64,000 bases of DNA, taken from contig QANY01003971.1 in assembly GCA_003255025.1 (NCBI GenBank), positions 482,607-546,606 of the forward strand. Direction: 5' to 3'. Numbering within the stretch: the first letter of the stretch is position 1; every line of letters begins with the position of its first letter. Origin of the DNA: Datisca glomerata. Its lineage: Eukaryota > Streptophyta > Magnoliopsida > Cucurbitales > Datiscaceae. The position numbers were made by a program, and so were the translations under genes. Below, piece by piece: positions 45,480-57,605 of the stretch. The notes under the pieces are model-generated. The model was not told the DNA's origin. It made no database searches and saw only the letters and a list, made by a program, of their open reading frames with translations.

Positions 45480-47279
45480 TACATTCTAAATCTTTTCAAA
45501 TAAATCCAAATACATTTACATATTAAACCTATAGTATAAAAACAAAAACAAACATTAATCAAGTAATAAATTTAAAAGAACTAACAAAATCAAAGATAAG
45601 ATGTTCTAAAATATAAGTGTGGAACACACTTATCAGATACCCCCAAACTTAACTTTTTGCTAGTCCTCCAATAAAACAAAACATAAAGAATCAAATAAAA
45701 AATATTAAATACTAATTTTGGAAAACTACAGATCAAATAATGAAATGTTTTGACTAACAAAACATGCCTCAGAGATTTCAAAATAACGATAACCCAAGAA
45801 AAACTTCTGAATTGTGATCATGTCGAATTTTAACAAAAACACCAAGTTACAATACACTTTATAAAATCCTGAGTGCGTGTGTATTACCTTAAGTCGTCCA
45901 ACTTCTTGATCTCAAATGAGTTTATGCAACCAAGTCTTGTAAAAGTGGACCCATTAATCTATAAATAGATTAGAACTCCATAGAGAAATTTTTTCATGTT
46001 ACTCTCCGCTAATAGAGACAAACCACAACACTTATAATCATTAGGACTTTCATATGCTTGTAATGTATGGCTAGGATTTAGGGTAGGATATAATATATTA
46101 TTTGGGCTCAATATTTATCCATAGTCACACATGCATTCTAGGAATCAATGAGCTTAACCTAACTTCTCTTGTTGCACCCCTAAACTTCTCACTTTCCGCC
46201 GCTTCAAAATTCAACCATACCCAACCATTATTCTACTTTTTATTTTTTCTTTGAATTTGATTTCCGTAAGCTCTTCTTTTTCTTAATGAGCTTTCAGCTA
46301 ATAACTCTGAAACCAGTTGTTCTTAGGGATTTAGGTGTTAAGACACCCCTTCGAGCTTAGTCACTCAAGTCTGAGAGGCTACGAAATCAACATTATTCAC
46401 AATTTTTTATGAATATATAAAAACTCCTTTCATCCACCCATATTGTCATAGCTCCAAGTATTTTCCTAAAACATCCAGATACTATGAGTAAAAAAGGTTA
46501 TTAGTGAAAACTTTTTATAAGGTTAGGAAACTGTCATGGGAAATAAAAAAATGGCATGCTCATTTATAGTGTAGCCTATAATTTCAAACGGTCCAAATAT
46601 GGCCTAAATCACGTCCTAAGTATAGTGTAGCCTATAATTTCAGCTAGAGTAATAATCAAACTGGTTCTATAGTTCTTATTAGATCATAATTATTCCTTAA
46701 GTCACATAAACCTTCTCTAAGAAAAACTATAATCACATGCTCAAGGCTAGATACTCAATATGTCAGGATTCTTAAGTGAAATGCAAATCAACAATTGGTT
46801 CAAACATATACAGATACAGAAATTCATCATTTTTTTCAAAGTTATCAATAAATCAAAACCAATATCATCATAGGCATTATAACAGAATGCCAAAATTTTA
46901 ATTTTTTTTATAAAGTCACCACCCCCAAACTTAAAACTTTCATTGTCCTCAATGAAAAAAAATATGTAAAAGGATTAAGTAGAGAAGACTCCCCTGAATA
47001 GGGATGAGCTTTCATCCTCGTCATTCTCTACATTGTGCATGTTGTCTTCAACTGAGGGTTAACTGGTCCCTAAACCAAAATCATTCAAGGTCTGACGTCG
47101 CAAAGTTAGGAGGTCACCGTCACGATGCTAAACGTTTTGTCTGTAGTTTTGTTTAAACCAGAATAAAATAAAATAAAATAAGAAAACTAAAATGATTAAA
47201 AAAACTAAATAAATAAAGAAAATGAAATAACAGAAATAAAATAGGGTTTCCTCCCAGTAGCGCTTTCTTTAATGTTTTC
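45480..47279 (-). other. Non-coding DNA resembling an Athila-type gypsy untranslated region
   Basis: No coding frame. Short texts such as ACCCCCAAACTTAACTTTTT (45645) and CCCAAACTTAAAACTTTCAT (46923) recur, as in the long non-coding part of Athila-like elements. A TATAGTGTAGCCTATAATTTCA word occurs twice (46577 and 46622). Confidence 0.45.
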
Positions 47280-49556
47280 AACTAGACGTAACGATTATAT
47301 AGGCTTCACCCGTTGTCCACTTACTCTAGAATTTTCTTTGTGTTAGATGTTGACCACCCTAAGACCATTTTGTTCTCTCTCAACACCTTCAATAGCTTGT
47401 CTTCATGTTCACCATTTAATGAAGCAAAAATAATGACATGAAGAGTGGATGCTTCTCCCATAAAGGTGTACTAAAGATTGAGGTCTAACACCAATGGTTT
47501 GTCAATATATGGAAGTTTTCTAGGTTTACCTTCTTCCAATTCTGCACAAGGCCACTTAATGAATATGGATGGGGTGCTTCCAACTGATTAACACACTCTA
47601 AAATCTCTAGATTCTCCTTGTCAATAACTCTAACTATACATGCTTCTAATGGTCCACTAAGTTCACTGGTGTGAATTTATTCCTCAAAACATAATTATGC
47701 ATTTTTCACTCGCAAATAACTTTTCATATTATTTGGGTGTTTTATTGATTTCAAGACATTAAAAATCACTTGATCTTCTCGCACTCTCAGAATAAGTTCT
47801 TATTTTTGCACAACAATGAGAGTTCTTCCCGTAGCTAAAAATTGTCTACCAATAATAATTGGTATTTCTTAGTTTTCCTCCATGTGAAGAACAACAAAAT
47901 CAGCTAGAAAAATTAATTTATACACCTTTACCAAGACATCTTCAATAATCCCTAATGGATATTTAATAGATAGATTACCTAATTGTAAAAAGATCGTCGT
48001 AGGCTTAATTTCTCCAGGACCTATCTTCTTATAAACTAAGTACATCATCAAATTGATACTAGCTCCAAGATTATATAGAGTCTTTTCAAAATATGAATTT
48101 CTAATGGTCCATGGAATAGTAAAACTCCCAGGGTCCTTTAGTTTCAGAGGTAATTTATTTTATAAGATAGTACTACACTCCTCATTAAGTGCAACTATCT
48201 CATACTCCTCTAGCTGTCTCTTGTTTGAGAAATTTGCTTCATGAATTTGACATAGCTTGGCATTTGTTCCAAAGCATTAGTAAAATGGATGGTTATATGT
48301 AGTTTCCCAAACACATCAAGAAACTTAGATAACTCTTGTTCAATTTTTTCTTTTGGAACCGCTGAGAGTAGAAATAGGTGGAACATACGGTGGAGGATTA
48401 TCAGGAAAAAGCGTTAACGTAGGCTTTCCTTATTTCTTTAATGAGTTCTTGGCAAGATCATCAACTACAACCTCAGTTTGTGCTTCAATTGGCTGAGAAC
48501 TTTCAACTGTTACTTTCTTTGGTTCTACTAACTCCTTGCCACTACGAAGGGTAATGGCGTTTACTTGTTCTCTTAGATTCCTCTCAGTGTTGCTCGGTAG
48601 AGAACCTTGTGGTCTTTGAGTGAGTATTTCTAAAAGTTGACTGATTTTGAATAGATGCAGTTTGACTCTAAATACTTGTTTCTTACCTCTAAATACTTGT
48701 TTCTTGCCTCTAAAGTGCAGCATATGTTCTTGCCATAAATTTAGTAGTATTGACTATGCACTGGGCAAGAGCATCTTCTAAAGACATTTTAAGTTCCTAA
48801 GGCTAAAACTGAGGCTGAGTAGCAACTGGTGGATTAATCACATTCTAATCATTCTTACAAGAGGAATTAGGGTGATTTCTCCACCCTTGGTTGTAAATGT
48901 TGGCGAATGGGTTATTATGTCTGTTGTAATTCTCAATAAAATTAACATGTTTTGACTAAGAAGGAGTAAATGGATTATCGGCTTGACATTCAGTACTAGA
49001 ATGAGGTCCATTGCATAAATTACAAACTTCTCGTGTAGCATGAATAACACTAGCATTGGTGGTGAAAGAACTCAATTTCTTGGACATTGTAGCTACTTGA
49101 GCAGTGAGAAAGGTAAGAGCATCGATTTCATGAACTCCATGAATCTTCCTCAGTATGTTGCGCTTAGTAGGCCATTGATAGACATTAACATCCATTTCTT
49201 CAAGCAAAACATAGGCCTCCTCATGTGTTTTTCCCATTAAAGCACCTTCTGCTACTACATCCACTAGTTTCCTCATTGAAATCCCCAATTCATTGTAGAA
49301 ACTTTGAACTTGTAGCCATTCAGGGAGTCCATGATGTGGGCATCCTCTCAACATCACTTTAAATCTCTCCCAAGCTTCATAAATGGACTCCATATCATAT
49401 TAGATAAAGGTAGTGATCTCATTCCTCATCTTAGTTGTTTTAGCAGGTGGAAAGAATTTAGCAAAAAATTTCTCAGAAAGTTAATTTCAAGTGCTAATCG
49501 ATCTAGTGGGAAAAGAGTTCAACTAACTCTTAGCCTTATCTCGAAGTAATGACAAA
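47280..49556 (-). pseudogene. Athila-like Ty3/gypsy gag and protease remnant
   Basis: Gag runs from 49556 (FPTRSIST, KFFPPAKTTKMRNEITTF) into 49393-48956: ESIYEAWERFKVMLRGCPHH, GLPEWLQVQSFYN, THEEAYVLLEEM, and a CNLCNGPHSSTEC zinc-knuckle variant. At 48723-48430 is SNTERNLREQVNAITLRSGK, the conserved post-knuckle motif. The aspartic protease region is at 48051-47869 (GIIEDVLVKVYKLIFLADFV, corresponding to GxVEDVLVKVxKFIFPxDFVVLDME). Stops separate the pieces, and RT is not present downstream. The 5' end breaks at 49556 against unrelated DNA. Confidence 0.87.
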
Positions 49557-51377
49557 AATTATGTGTTTATTGAAGTATAGACAATAGAGATTACAATTTC
49601 TCTTGTCAAGAGAATTTACTCACAGAAGAAGCATAAAACTGGCCTTTCTTGATATTTATAGTCTTTCCCGTCTTGGCAGCTACATGTAGAAGATTTGTCT
49701 GTCACAATACATTGTCATAGAAAAGACAAATGAATTTGTCAAAACTATCATATCTTTAAGATGCAAGCTCCTGAAAATTTTGAGCATGAAGACACAAGTT
49801 TCTTGATCAACAAGGACTGATTGAACCTGGTGACATAAAAATGCAAGAATTTGAATAATTGAAATTTAGTAAATTGCACTAACAATACTTACACATTTTT
49901 AATCTATTAAACCATGAGAATGTTGACTCATTTGACTTTCATCTACCTGAAATAGAGCTAAAAATTTTCATGGGGTTTTTGAAAACATAACTATAGTCGA
50001 AAAGATACTCAAATAATAAACAACAAACATAATTCATCATCCAACAGCCCCCTCCGCCTCATATCACGATAAAATTCAGCCTCTTGATTTTAATTTTCGC
50101 CACAAACCTTCATCTCAATTTCTCTTGATACTAATTACACTTTCAAGTTACTCCACACACCCCATTCTACACCCTAAACTTTATAGCCATTACCAAACAA
50201 GGAAGCAAGTTAACTTTAGTAACCAAAGTTAAAAAAAACACAAAAGCAAGATAACACATTTCAAACTTCTGCTATTTGATGACAATTTCCACACAAAATC
50301 CAGTTAGATTATTCACTAAGAAAATTGTTCCCAAAACCATAAGTACAATGCAGGATCATAAGTGGGTCTTGTACATAAGAAAGCCTTTTTAAAAAGCTCA
50401 TATGCTTGCAAACTAAATAAAAAACACCCAAATTTCAAATAAAAAATAAAAGATAAAACAAATGATTAATATGGAAGAACTTACCATTTTTGTACCTCTT
50501 AATAATGATGCTATGCATTCATAAGCCACAAAAGTATTCAACTTTATTATATAAAAACAAGTTTTCTGACGTGTCTTCTTTATCGTCTTCATATGCCTAT
50601 AATAAAATGAATAAGTTTGAATAGAATACACAAGAAAAAACACACCTTATGCTATTCTTAAAAGAGACTAGTGATATTTATAATTTATATGAGAATGATC
50701 AACTATCCAAACTGAAACTTCCAGAAACACTTGTTAGGAAGACTTGCTGCAATACTTGACAAACCTAGAAGTGCATGAATATGCAATATGCCTAGTAAAC
50801 CTCTCTTTCAACTTTCCCATGTTGTCATCAGAACTTATTATGTGGTCATCATCATTACCCGATTCATGGTTAAAGTCTAATAGAGAAAGCACATTAATGT
50901 ACTCATCTTTGCAATCCGGCAAAATCAATAAAGCACTGGATAAATGAACTGGTCAGGAAAGACTATGTAGCATAAGAGGAAACAAACATTCAATTGACCA
51001 GCAAGAAGAAGCCTCATATTTGTAATTATCATGTTAAATTTGTTCAAAATGTGAAAAAGTTATAGAGCATTCGTAGTGGTCAACTATTATTGTTTCCCAT
51101 TCTATGTTCCTTAACACATCTAGATCCTAAAAAGACAATAAAAAGGTCAACATAGTACATATAATGAGTTGCAAGATGATAATATTGCGTTGAGGCAAAA
51201 CCTTTTCATGAGAAAATTAAAGAAAAATCTTTATTGAAACAAGATAATAATTGTAGTAGTTTACTCTGAAGAATAGAACTATAACTTGCTGAGGGCACAA
51301 TAATCTTTATGCCATAATAACTAAGAGAACTATCTACCACTTCTCGAATCCAAAAGAATCATGGAGCACCTTTTTCC
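49557..51377. other. No confident gene; possible minus-strand exon-like patches
   Basis: AT-rich. A minus-strand frame at 50928-50734 (CKDEYINVLSLLDFNHESGN and SSDDNMGKLKERF) and another patch at about 51375-51280 (LLSEEKGAP, IREVVDSSLSYYGIKIIVP) look protein-like. I cannot name a family or join them. They lie downstream of the HGH1-like start on the same strand, so they could be decayed exons of one locus. Confidence 0.3.
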
Positions 51378-51873
51378 TCACTTAAGAGATCCAGTTAATC
51401 CTTGAACAATATCTAAAGCTCCCTTCCTCACCTATATAAAAGAATTGTCAAAGAAACAATTAATTAAACAAATATGCATTTTCCTCGGAAGTGCTTTTTC
51501 CTTCCACGCTGAAACCCATTAGATTATTATATGCCATGGTTGTACATTTATGGCTTGAGCACGCCAAAAAGCACCTAATCGACTAATTGATTTTAATTTG
51601 TAGAATATCGTTAGGCTCAAAACATTCAATACAATTTTTGGGTTCATGAAAAGCAAGAAAAGTGTTAGAATACATTAACAGAACAAAGCACACGTAAAAT
51701 TATCACACATAATGCAAGATTGATCTGTAATGGAGCTAAAGTAATATAAAAACAATAGAAAAGTAAACAATTTGTGTGATGTTTCATTTGCTAGAAGTGA
51801 TAAGGAGCAAGAAACTTACTTGAGGAGAAGGTGAGGATAGAAAGCCTAGTAGTTCTTCCAGTTCGGTTGCCAT
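51378..51873 (-). pseudogene. HGH1-like (FAM203) gene, first two exons
   Basis: HGH1 is an armadillo-repeat chaperone-type protein acting in eEF2 folding. Exon 1 (51873-51820) encodes MATELEELLGFLSSPSPQ and ends at a good donor (CAA|GTAAGT). After a 388-bp intron, acceptor TTTATATAG leads into exon 2 at 51431: VRKGALDIVQGLTGS, the first armadillo-like repeat. The two exons join in phase. After GLTGS the frame reads LK-stop (ending 51378), and the expected continuation is not found. It is thus either a truncated copy or exon 2 has suffered a frameshift. Plant HGH1 proteins are several hundred residues; about 35 are represented. Confidence 0.7.
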
Positions 51874-52560
51874 TGCTCACTATTCCTTGTTAGTGGAGTC
51901 ACTGAGCGAGTCTCATATTAGTCGTTCGAAGTCAAATCCCTAAATCATTGCGAACCCAGATTCTATCATGAGTCTCTAGACCCGTCCAAATACAACTAAA
52001 TTTCATGGAACCCTGACCTAAATCAGCAAGGATCCTTTGCTCAAAACTTGAATTTTCCTTAAATCACATCTAAAACTCAAAAGGTTAAGAAAAATGTAAA
52101 GCAAACTCATCTAAACAAAACACACTTGACGAATCAACCTACGCAGATCTAGTCACAAGCTCGTCATCAAGATAAAAATGTTGACTTAATAGATCGAAAG
52201 AGATGCTCCTCTACCTACCCCATCATCGTTTGAAGGAGGAAGTCAAATGAGATGCATGATGGTTGCAAGAGAGAGAGAAGTAAACTGAGAGAGAGAAGTA
52301 AACATGAGAGATTGAAGCAAACTGAAAACCTCTGAGAAGGAATGACAGGGAACCATGAAGAGGAGAGACAAAGAGAGAAGATAATAGAAAGAATCTCACA
52401 AGACCAAGTTCATTCTCTATTTTAGAACGAGATAGAGAAGCTAATAGAGAGAGAGAGAGATAAGCTAATAGACGAGGATGTACTCTCTCTTCTTCGACGA
52501 AGGAATCGCGAAGCTTTTCGAGAAGAAATCGAGAGAGGTCCTCAGTAAAACTTTCACTCC
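51874..52560 (-). promoter_or_regulatory. 5' flank of the HGH1-like start
   Basis: Upstream of the ATG on the minus strand. GA/CT-rich DNA (GAGAGAGAGAG at 52449-52460; repeated AGAGAGAGAAGTAAAC near 52270-52310) resembles a plant leader/promoter. An AGAGAGAAGTAAACTGAGAG unit is tandemly duplicated. No TATA box can be assigned with confidence. Confidence 0.35.
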
Positions 52561-52689
52561 CTTTTTTTTTGAAGTCCTACTTCCCTTGAAATTCATCCCA
52601 CTTACTTTTTTAGATTTTAACGGGAATTTTTTTTGGGGTTCATAAAGACTCTGGTTGTTTTAAGTTTTTACAGTAGGAGACTATGAACC

Positions 52690-53480
52690 CTGTATTTAAA
52701 TCTTGTAGAATGTCATATTTGTTGTAGTGTCTTTCAAATGTAAAGGAAGCAAATCGAAAGGAGTTAAAGGATTAAAGCCATAAACAATTTCAAAAGGAGA
52801 AAAAGAAGTAGTAGAATAAACAAATTTGTTTATTGCAATCTAAAAATGTGGTAAACACTTCTCTCACTGTCTTAGATTCTTTTGAATGATAGCACGCCAC
52901 AAAGTAGTGAGTAACCTATTAACTACCACCAATTTTCCCATGAATGCACACAAGACATGATTCATTAACCTCATGAATGTAATAGGTGCATTAGTTAAAC
53001 CAAAAATCATTACTAACCACTCATACAATCCATGTTTAGTTTTAAATATTGTTTTCCATTCGTCTCCCTCTTTCATGCTAATTTGATGATATCCACTTTT
53101 AAGATCAAATATACTTAACACACAAGAACCATGATATTCATTAAGCATATCAACTAATCTAGGAATGAGATGGCGATACTTTACCGTGATGTTATTTATG
53201 ATTCAACAATCAATGTACATCGTCCATGTCAACTCTTTTTTAGTTACAAGCAATATAAGAACCATACAAGGGCTCATGCTTTCATGGACATACCCCTTTT
53301 TGATAAGCTCACTCACTTGTCTTTGTAGCTCCTTTGTCTCATCTGGATTGCTTCTATAAGAGGGTTTGTTTTGAATGGAGGCTCTACGTATGAAGTAAAT
53401 TTGGTGCTCAATTTCCCTAATTGGTAGCAGCGGCCTTTTCGAATCTCCTCGGGGAATGCATCTTCAAAATTCTGCAAAAG
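52690..53480 (-). pseudogene. gypsy reverse transcriptase fused to integrase end
   Basis: RT begins near 53476 (FADVFPEEI-like, PPIREIEHQIYF), then [54 protein letters not shown] and [18 protein letters not shown], well preserved. At FMGKLVVV, where YFDDIL should follow, the frame continues as [18 protein letters not shown], then KFVYSTTSFSPFEIVYGFNP, which is the integrase C-terminal core (VVNRTLSTLLRxIIQKNLK). The catalytic DD, RNase H and most of integrase are missing. The break lies in a GTGGTAGTT tract that both partners share. Confidence 0.88.
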
Positions 53481-53859
53481 AGATACAAAAACACTAGGAA
53501 AATAGTGGTTAAGTTCATTAGTGAAAAAAACAAGCCTCTTTATACAAAATTCAAAACAAAGGTCGGTTGGAACTCAAAGCTCTTTTAACCTCACTATCTC
53601 TTGAATAGAAACTCTTTTTTTTCCTCTTTTGATTTTTATCACTCCTTTCGGCCAACTCTCTATTCTTCACTCTTTTCTTTTATTCGATCACTCCTTTTTT
53701 TAGCTAACTCTCTCAATTTTTCTCACTCTTTTTGTTTCCTCAATCTCTTTTATTTTTCGTTCTCTCTTTCTAACTTCAATTGATCTTCATACACTTTTTT
53801 TTGGGGTGAGGGGTACAAGAGTAATGAGTTTCTTATCAACTACAAAGGAGTAATTATTT

Positions 53860-54440
53860 TTGTAATCGTCATGAGTGGAATTTCTATCAAATTGCCACAC
53901 CCTGGCCAAGAGAAGATGACTTGCTTACATTGACACCACATCACACAAAACTTCATTGTTGTATTTGTCAATAGAGAAAGAAACTAACACTCGCATATGC
54001 ACTTTGATTTCCCCACAATCATTCAATCATTTCAGCTTGTATGGATTATGATGTTTTAGTATAGGCAAGTTTAGTTTTCCTACCATGTAAATGCTAGCCA
54101 CATTATTACAACTTCCCGCCATCAATAATCATACTACATACTTTATCATTAACAAGACATCTATTATGATTTTTTTTCACATTGTATCTTCTCATCTTCT
54201 TTGGCTATGACACTAAGAGCTCTTCTGGTCATCAAAATTTCCCCATCAACTGGTTCTTCAATGTCACTTGCATCTTTTAGTGGTTGCATGGACTCTTCTT
54301 GAGATTTAGTTTCAGTTTCACATCTCCATATTCTTTCATGATCATTACTCTCTTGTTTGGACATTAAGAAGAAATATGACCTACTCCCAAACACTTAAAA
54401 CATTTAATATCACGAGTTCTTGATGGTTGGGAATCAATTT
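53860..54440 (-). pseudogene. gypsy retropepsin and gag tail
   Basis: Gag's last knuckle RDIKCFGVGH lies near 54420-54390; the CxxC...H pattern is only partly kept. Then ESNDHERIWRCETETKSQEE, DASDIEEPVDGEILMTRRAL, a linker found before gypsy proteases. Below 54160 the DNA reads (with stops) IIDGGSCNNVAS-like, the protease DxG active-site region, ending around 53860. Confidence 0.8.
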
Positions 54441-55454
54441 TACCTTTGTTTCTTATGCTTCCAACTTTGCTGTCCTCCGAGACCCTGGCCATTGGCCATA
54501 AATTTACCTTCTCCTCCTTCTTCCAATTCGATTTTCATGAGGTAGATGATGAATTTTATAGCTGCCCTAGCCTTGTGGAACCATTCCTCTTTAGTTGTTG
54601 CTCCATTTCAATAGTCATGTGAACCATGTCTTCCAACTCCACATAGTATTGCAACTCCACTACATTTACAGTTTCTCAGTTTTAGGCCAATTGGGATTCT
54701 TGCCATTGTAGCCTCTCAGTCCTCCTCTACATTCACTCGAGTCATAGTAATTTCCATCTCTTTAAAATAGTCTTCCACAATCCTTGATCTTTGTCTCATC
54801 TCTTCCCAAGTCTCAATCAGCCTCTCACCAAGTCTCAATTTCTCAGTTTTACCTTTGTTTGTTATAGTTCTCAGTTGGCCTTCATCTCTTCCCAAGTCTC
54901 AATCAGCCTCTCACCATTCCTTATTCGATTCACCCCTATTTGATCCTACAAACAATAGCATAATACGTGAATTCGATGGTTGCCTACTTCAACTTCTTCA
55001 ACTCGAATTAGTTATGGCAATCAAACACCAACTCCATCATCTTCTCCCATTCTAAATAAGCTTTTGGATAATTCTTGCCTTAAAAGGATGGTATCTTCAT
55101 CTTAATACTACTTAAATTGTTGTCCACTCTCCCACAAAACTTATATTCTATATTCCCATGTCAAAATTCCCTATCTCCAACCAACGGCGTAATCTGCCCA
55201 TTTGAGAGAATCGATCCTCTTCATTAAAGTCTTCTATAAACTCTTCCTCATACTCAACTATAGGTGATCGTCTCTCTCTTTGATGCCCATTGGAGCTCTA
55301 GGTTGCTATACCCGTGATTCTACCCAGTCAATCCTCTCATGTACTCGTTCCAGCCTTCAACTAACATTTTCTTCAATTCACCCACTAATGCCTCCATTTG
55401 TAAGTTTGACATACCATCTTCCGTCATTCCTCCACGATCATTGTTGTTTGACAT
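54441..55454 (-). pseudogene. gypsy gag
   Basis: ATG at 55454-55452 opens MSNNNDRGGMTEDGMSNLQM. Further down come SPIVEYEEEFIEDFNEEDRF (near 55260) and NNLSSIKMKIPSF, YPKAYLEWEKMMELVFDCHN (near 55130-55020), diagnostic of the gag core of this common gypsy type. Frames shift at least three times. Also notable is a local duplication at 54795-54925, where CTTCCCAAGTCTCAATCAGC recurs within 80 bases. Confidence 0.82.
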
Positions 55455-56350
55455 ACTTGAAAGAGAATAAGATTAGTAGAAAAAAAATCAAGGACATCAC
55501 AATCTTTACCTCACGTGTATACACTAAAAGTTTGAGGTTCACTCAATTTTCTTTCCGCTCGTGCTTTCACTCAATATTTTGTTGGCTTTTACCCTCTTAT
55601 GATCTTATGCACTCTTTCCTGTTACCACTCTTAGTTTTCTTTTTTCGATTATTGATCAAACTAACAAACGAATCATGACTTTTCAAGAAAGAACCAAAAG
55701 ACCTTAACAAATCAAACACTATAATAAGATATAACAAAAGATAAGGAAACAATCTAGGGATATAAGAAGATGATGAAATAAAAGGAGATCAACTTCAACT
55801 ATACTATCATTTTTTAAGATAGTCAGATGCTAAAACGATGGGAATTCAAATTCAAATTCAAGATAAGGATAACATAATTCAAATTGGATTTGGGAAGACA
55901 CTGATGATACAATAAAGAGATTTGAAAAGATACTAGTAAGATATTGAGAATATACTAATGAGAAAAAAATATTTGAATGGATACTAATAAGATTATGAGA
56001 AGATACTAACAAGATAAACAAATTTGAAAAGTTACTAATAAGATACTAAAAGGATTTGAGAAGATACTACTAAAACAATGGGAATTAGGATTCAAAATTT
56101 GGAATTTGGAAGTTTTAGGTAAAACAACATAGAAAACTTACTGGCCTCACAAATTGAAAATGATGGAATTTGGCTTCGAACTTTGGTTATATGGGCTCCC
56201 ACAATATTTATGTCATAGGGCTCGAAAATCAGTACTTTTTATATGCAATAATAGTCATTTTGACCCTCAGATAAAAAGTTATGACCGCTAAAAGAACTAC
56301 CATCAAAATCAGGAAAAAGTCAGACTTGGATCTGATTCTAGAAACTAAAG

Positions 56351-56362
56351 CTCTGATATCAA
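56351..56362 (-). other. gypsy primer-binding site
   Basis: The minus strand reads TGATATCAGAGC followed by TTT, one change from TGGTATCAGAGC (initiator-Met tRNA). It lies 3 bases inside the LTR end. Confidence 0.7.
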
Positions 56363-56364
56363 AT

Positions 56365-57444
56365 GATACGAACCTCAAGAGACCCACCTTGAAAGCCAAT
56401 TATAATATATTAAATAACTTGCTCAAGAAAGCTAAAAATCATATTGTTAAGAGAAAATCCCCAAACTGTTGATTACAAAGAATCAAGAACATAAGGTATA
56501 ATAGAAAGGAACCCTGACCCAATGACTATGAAGAATCATGAATCGAGATTGGAAAGGAAATCTAATTTGACGAGCCAAAGCTATCATACAAAATGATATG
56601 AACCTCACCAACGATTTGTGATAAAATGTGATAACAATGATGGTTCAAGAAACCCCGACCCATTTTCTATGACACAAAGAGAACCTTATGTATAAGACCT
56701 AAGACCCAAATTTATTGCTTAAAAAAGAATCAAATGTATGATTTAGACGCCACACTTAAGAACAAGAATGAAAAGTGAGTAATAAGCCTAGGTTTTAGAC
56801 GCCACTAGAATATTCTTGATAAGTCTGAAAGTTTTATGAAGAAGTAAAGAGAAAACTCTTACTAAGAAACTATATTGATTAAAAAAGCTCAGTACGTTGT
56901 GAAATCATGTTTAAATAGAAAACTAGAAGCCTAGAAAACTCTGAAGTCTTCAAAGAACCTAGACTAAATTATAAACACTATTCAAAATCCTAAATTAGTG
57001 TCCAAAGAACCTGGACTAAATTTTAAACATAAATAAATTTTATTTATCACAAATAAGGAACTTGTAATCTATCTAATTGACTCCTATTTTCTGCCCACTT
57101 CTAAGTTAATATTGTAAGCTTTCTTGCTTCCTTATCATCGTTTAAAAAGCTAAGTCATGCTATAATATAGTCTTATTGGCTCTCCACTTCTTGGTTAGGA
57201 TTCCAAGTTATCTTACTTCCTTGTCATCATTTAAAATGCCAAGTTATGCTTTATGTGGGCTGCCATGTTAGACTCCACGTCATGCTCCATGCAGGTCATA
57301 AGGTTGACAAGTCTGACTTTTTTTTTTCCAAACATAGACATCTATACACTTGTTTGGGCCTCTACACCAACAAAAGGGCTTTGATGAGGGTGAAAACCCA
57401 TAATCAAAACCCTTTAATGATAGGAAAATGACTGTCATATATCA
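56365..57444 (-). repeat. gypsy 5' LTR
   Basis: Proposed boundaries: TGATATATGACAG at 57444 (element 5' end) and GTTCGTATCA at 56365. Both agree with TG...CA termini, giving about 1080 bp. No second LTR is available to confirm this. Confidence 0.5.
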
Positions 57445-57605
57445 GCCTGTCATCTAACTTATTTTATCAAAATTTGTCATCAAAAGATGCCACCCAAATT
57501 TATCAGTTGCATATAGACAGATGTAGAAAGAGACAAGGACATTACAACTTACACCCACTTAAAGACAAGAAAATCAATAGGGAAGATGTAAACGTCATTT
57601 ATTAC

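Larger units (their letters stand above)
52690..57444 (-). mobile_element. Ty3/gypsy element with internal deletion (5' LTR, gag, protease, RT-IN fusion)
   Basis: Minus-strand order: LTR (57444-56365), primer site (56362-56351), gag from 55454, protease, RT, then a direct jump into the integrase end. The 3' LTR is not seen; homology stops at about 52,690. It sits between the HGH1-like start and SDA1-like exons, all on one strand. Confidence 0.8.

Noticed and set aside
53601..53783. 60-codon plus-strand Ser/Phe-rich frame
   Set aside because: It is antisense to a low-complexity linker between gypsy protease and RT; composition follows the TTTCTC-rich DNA.
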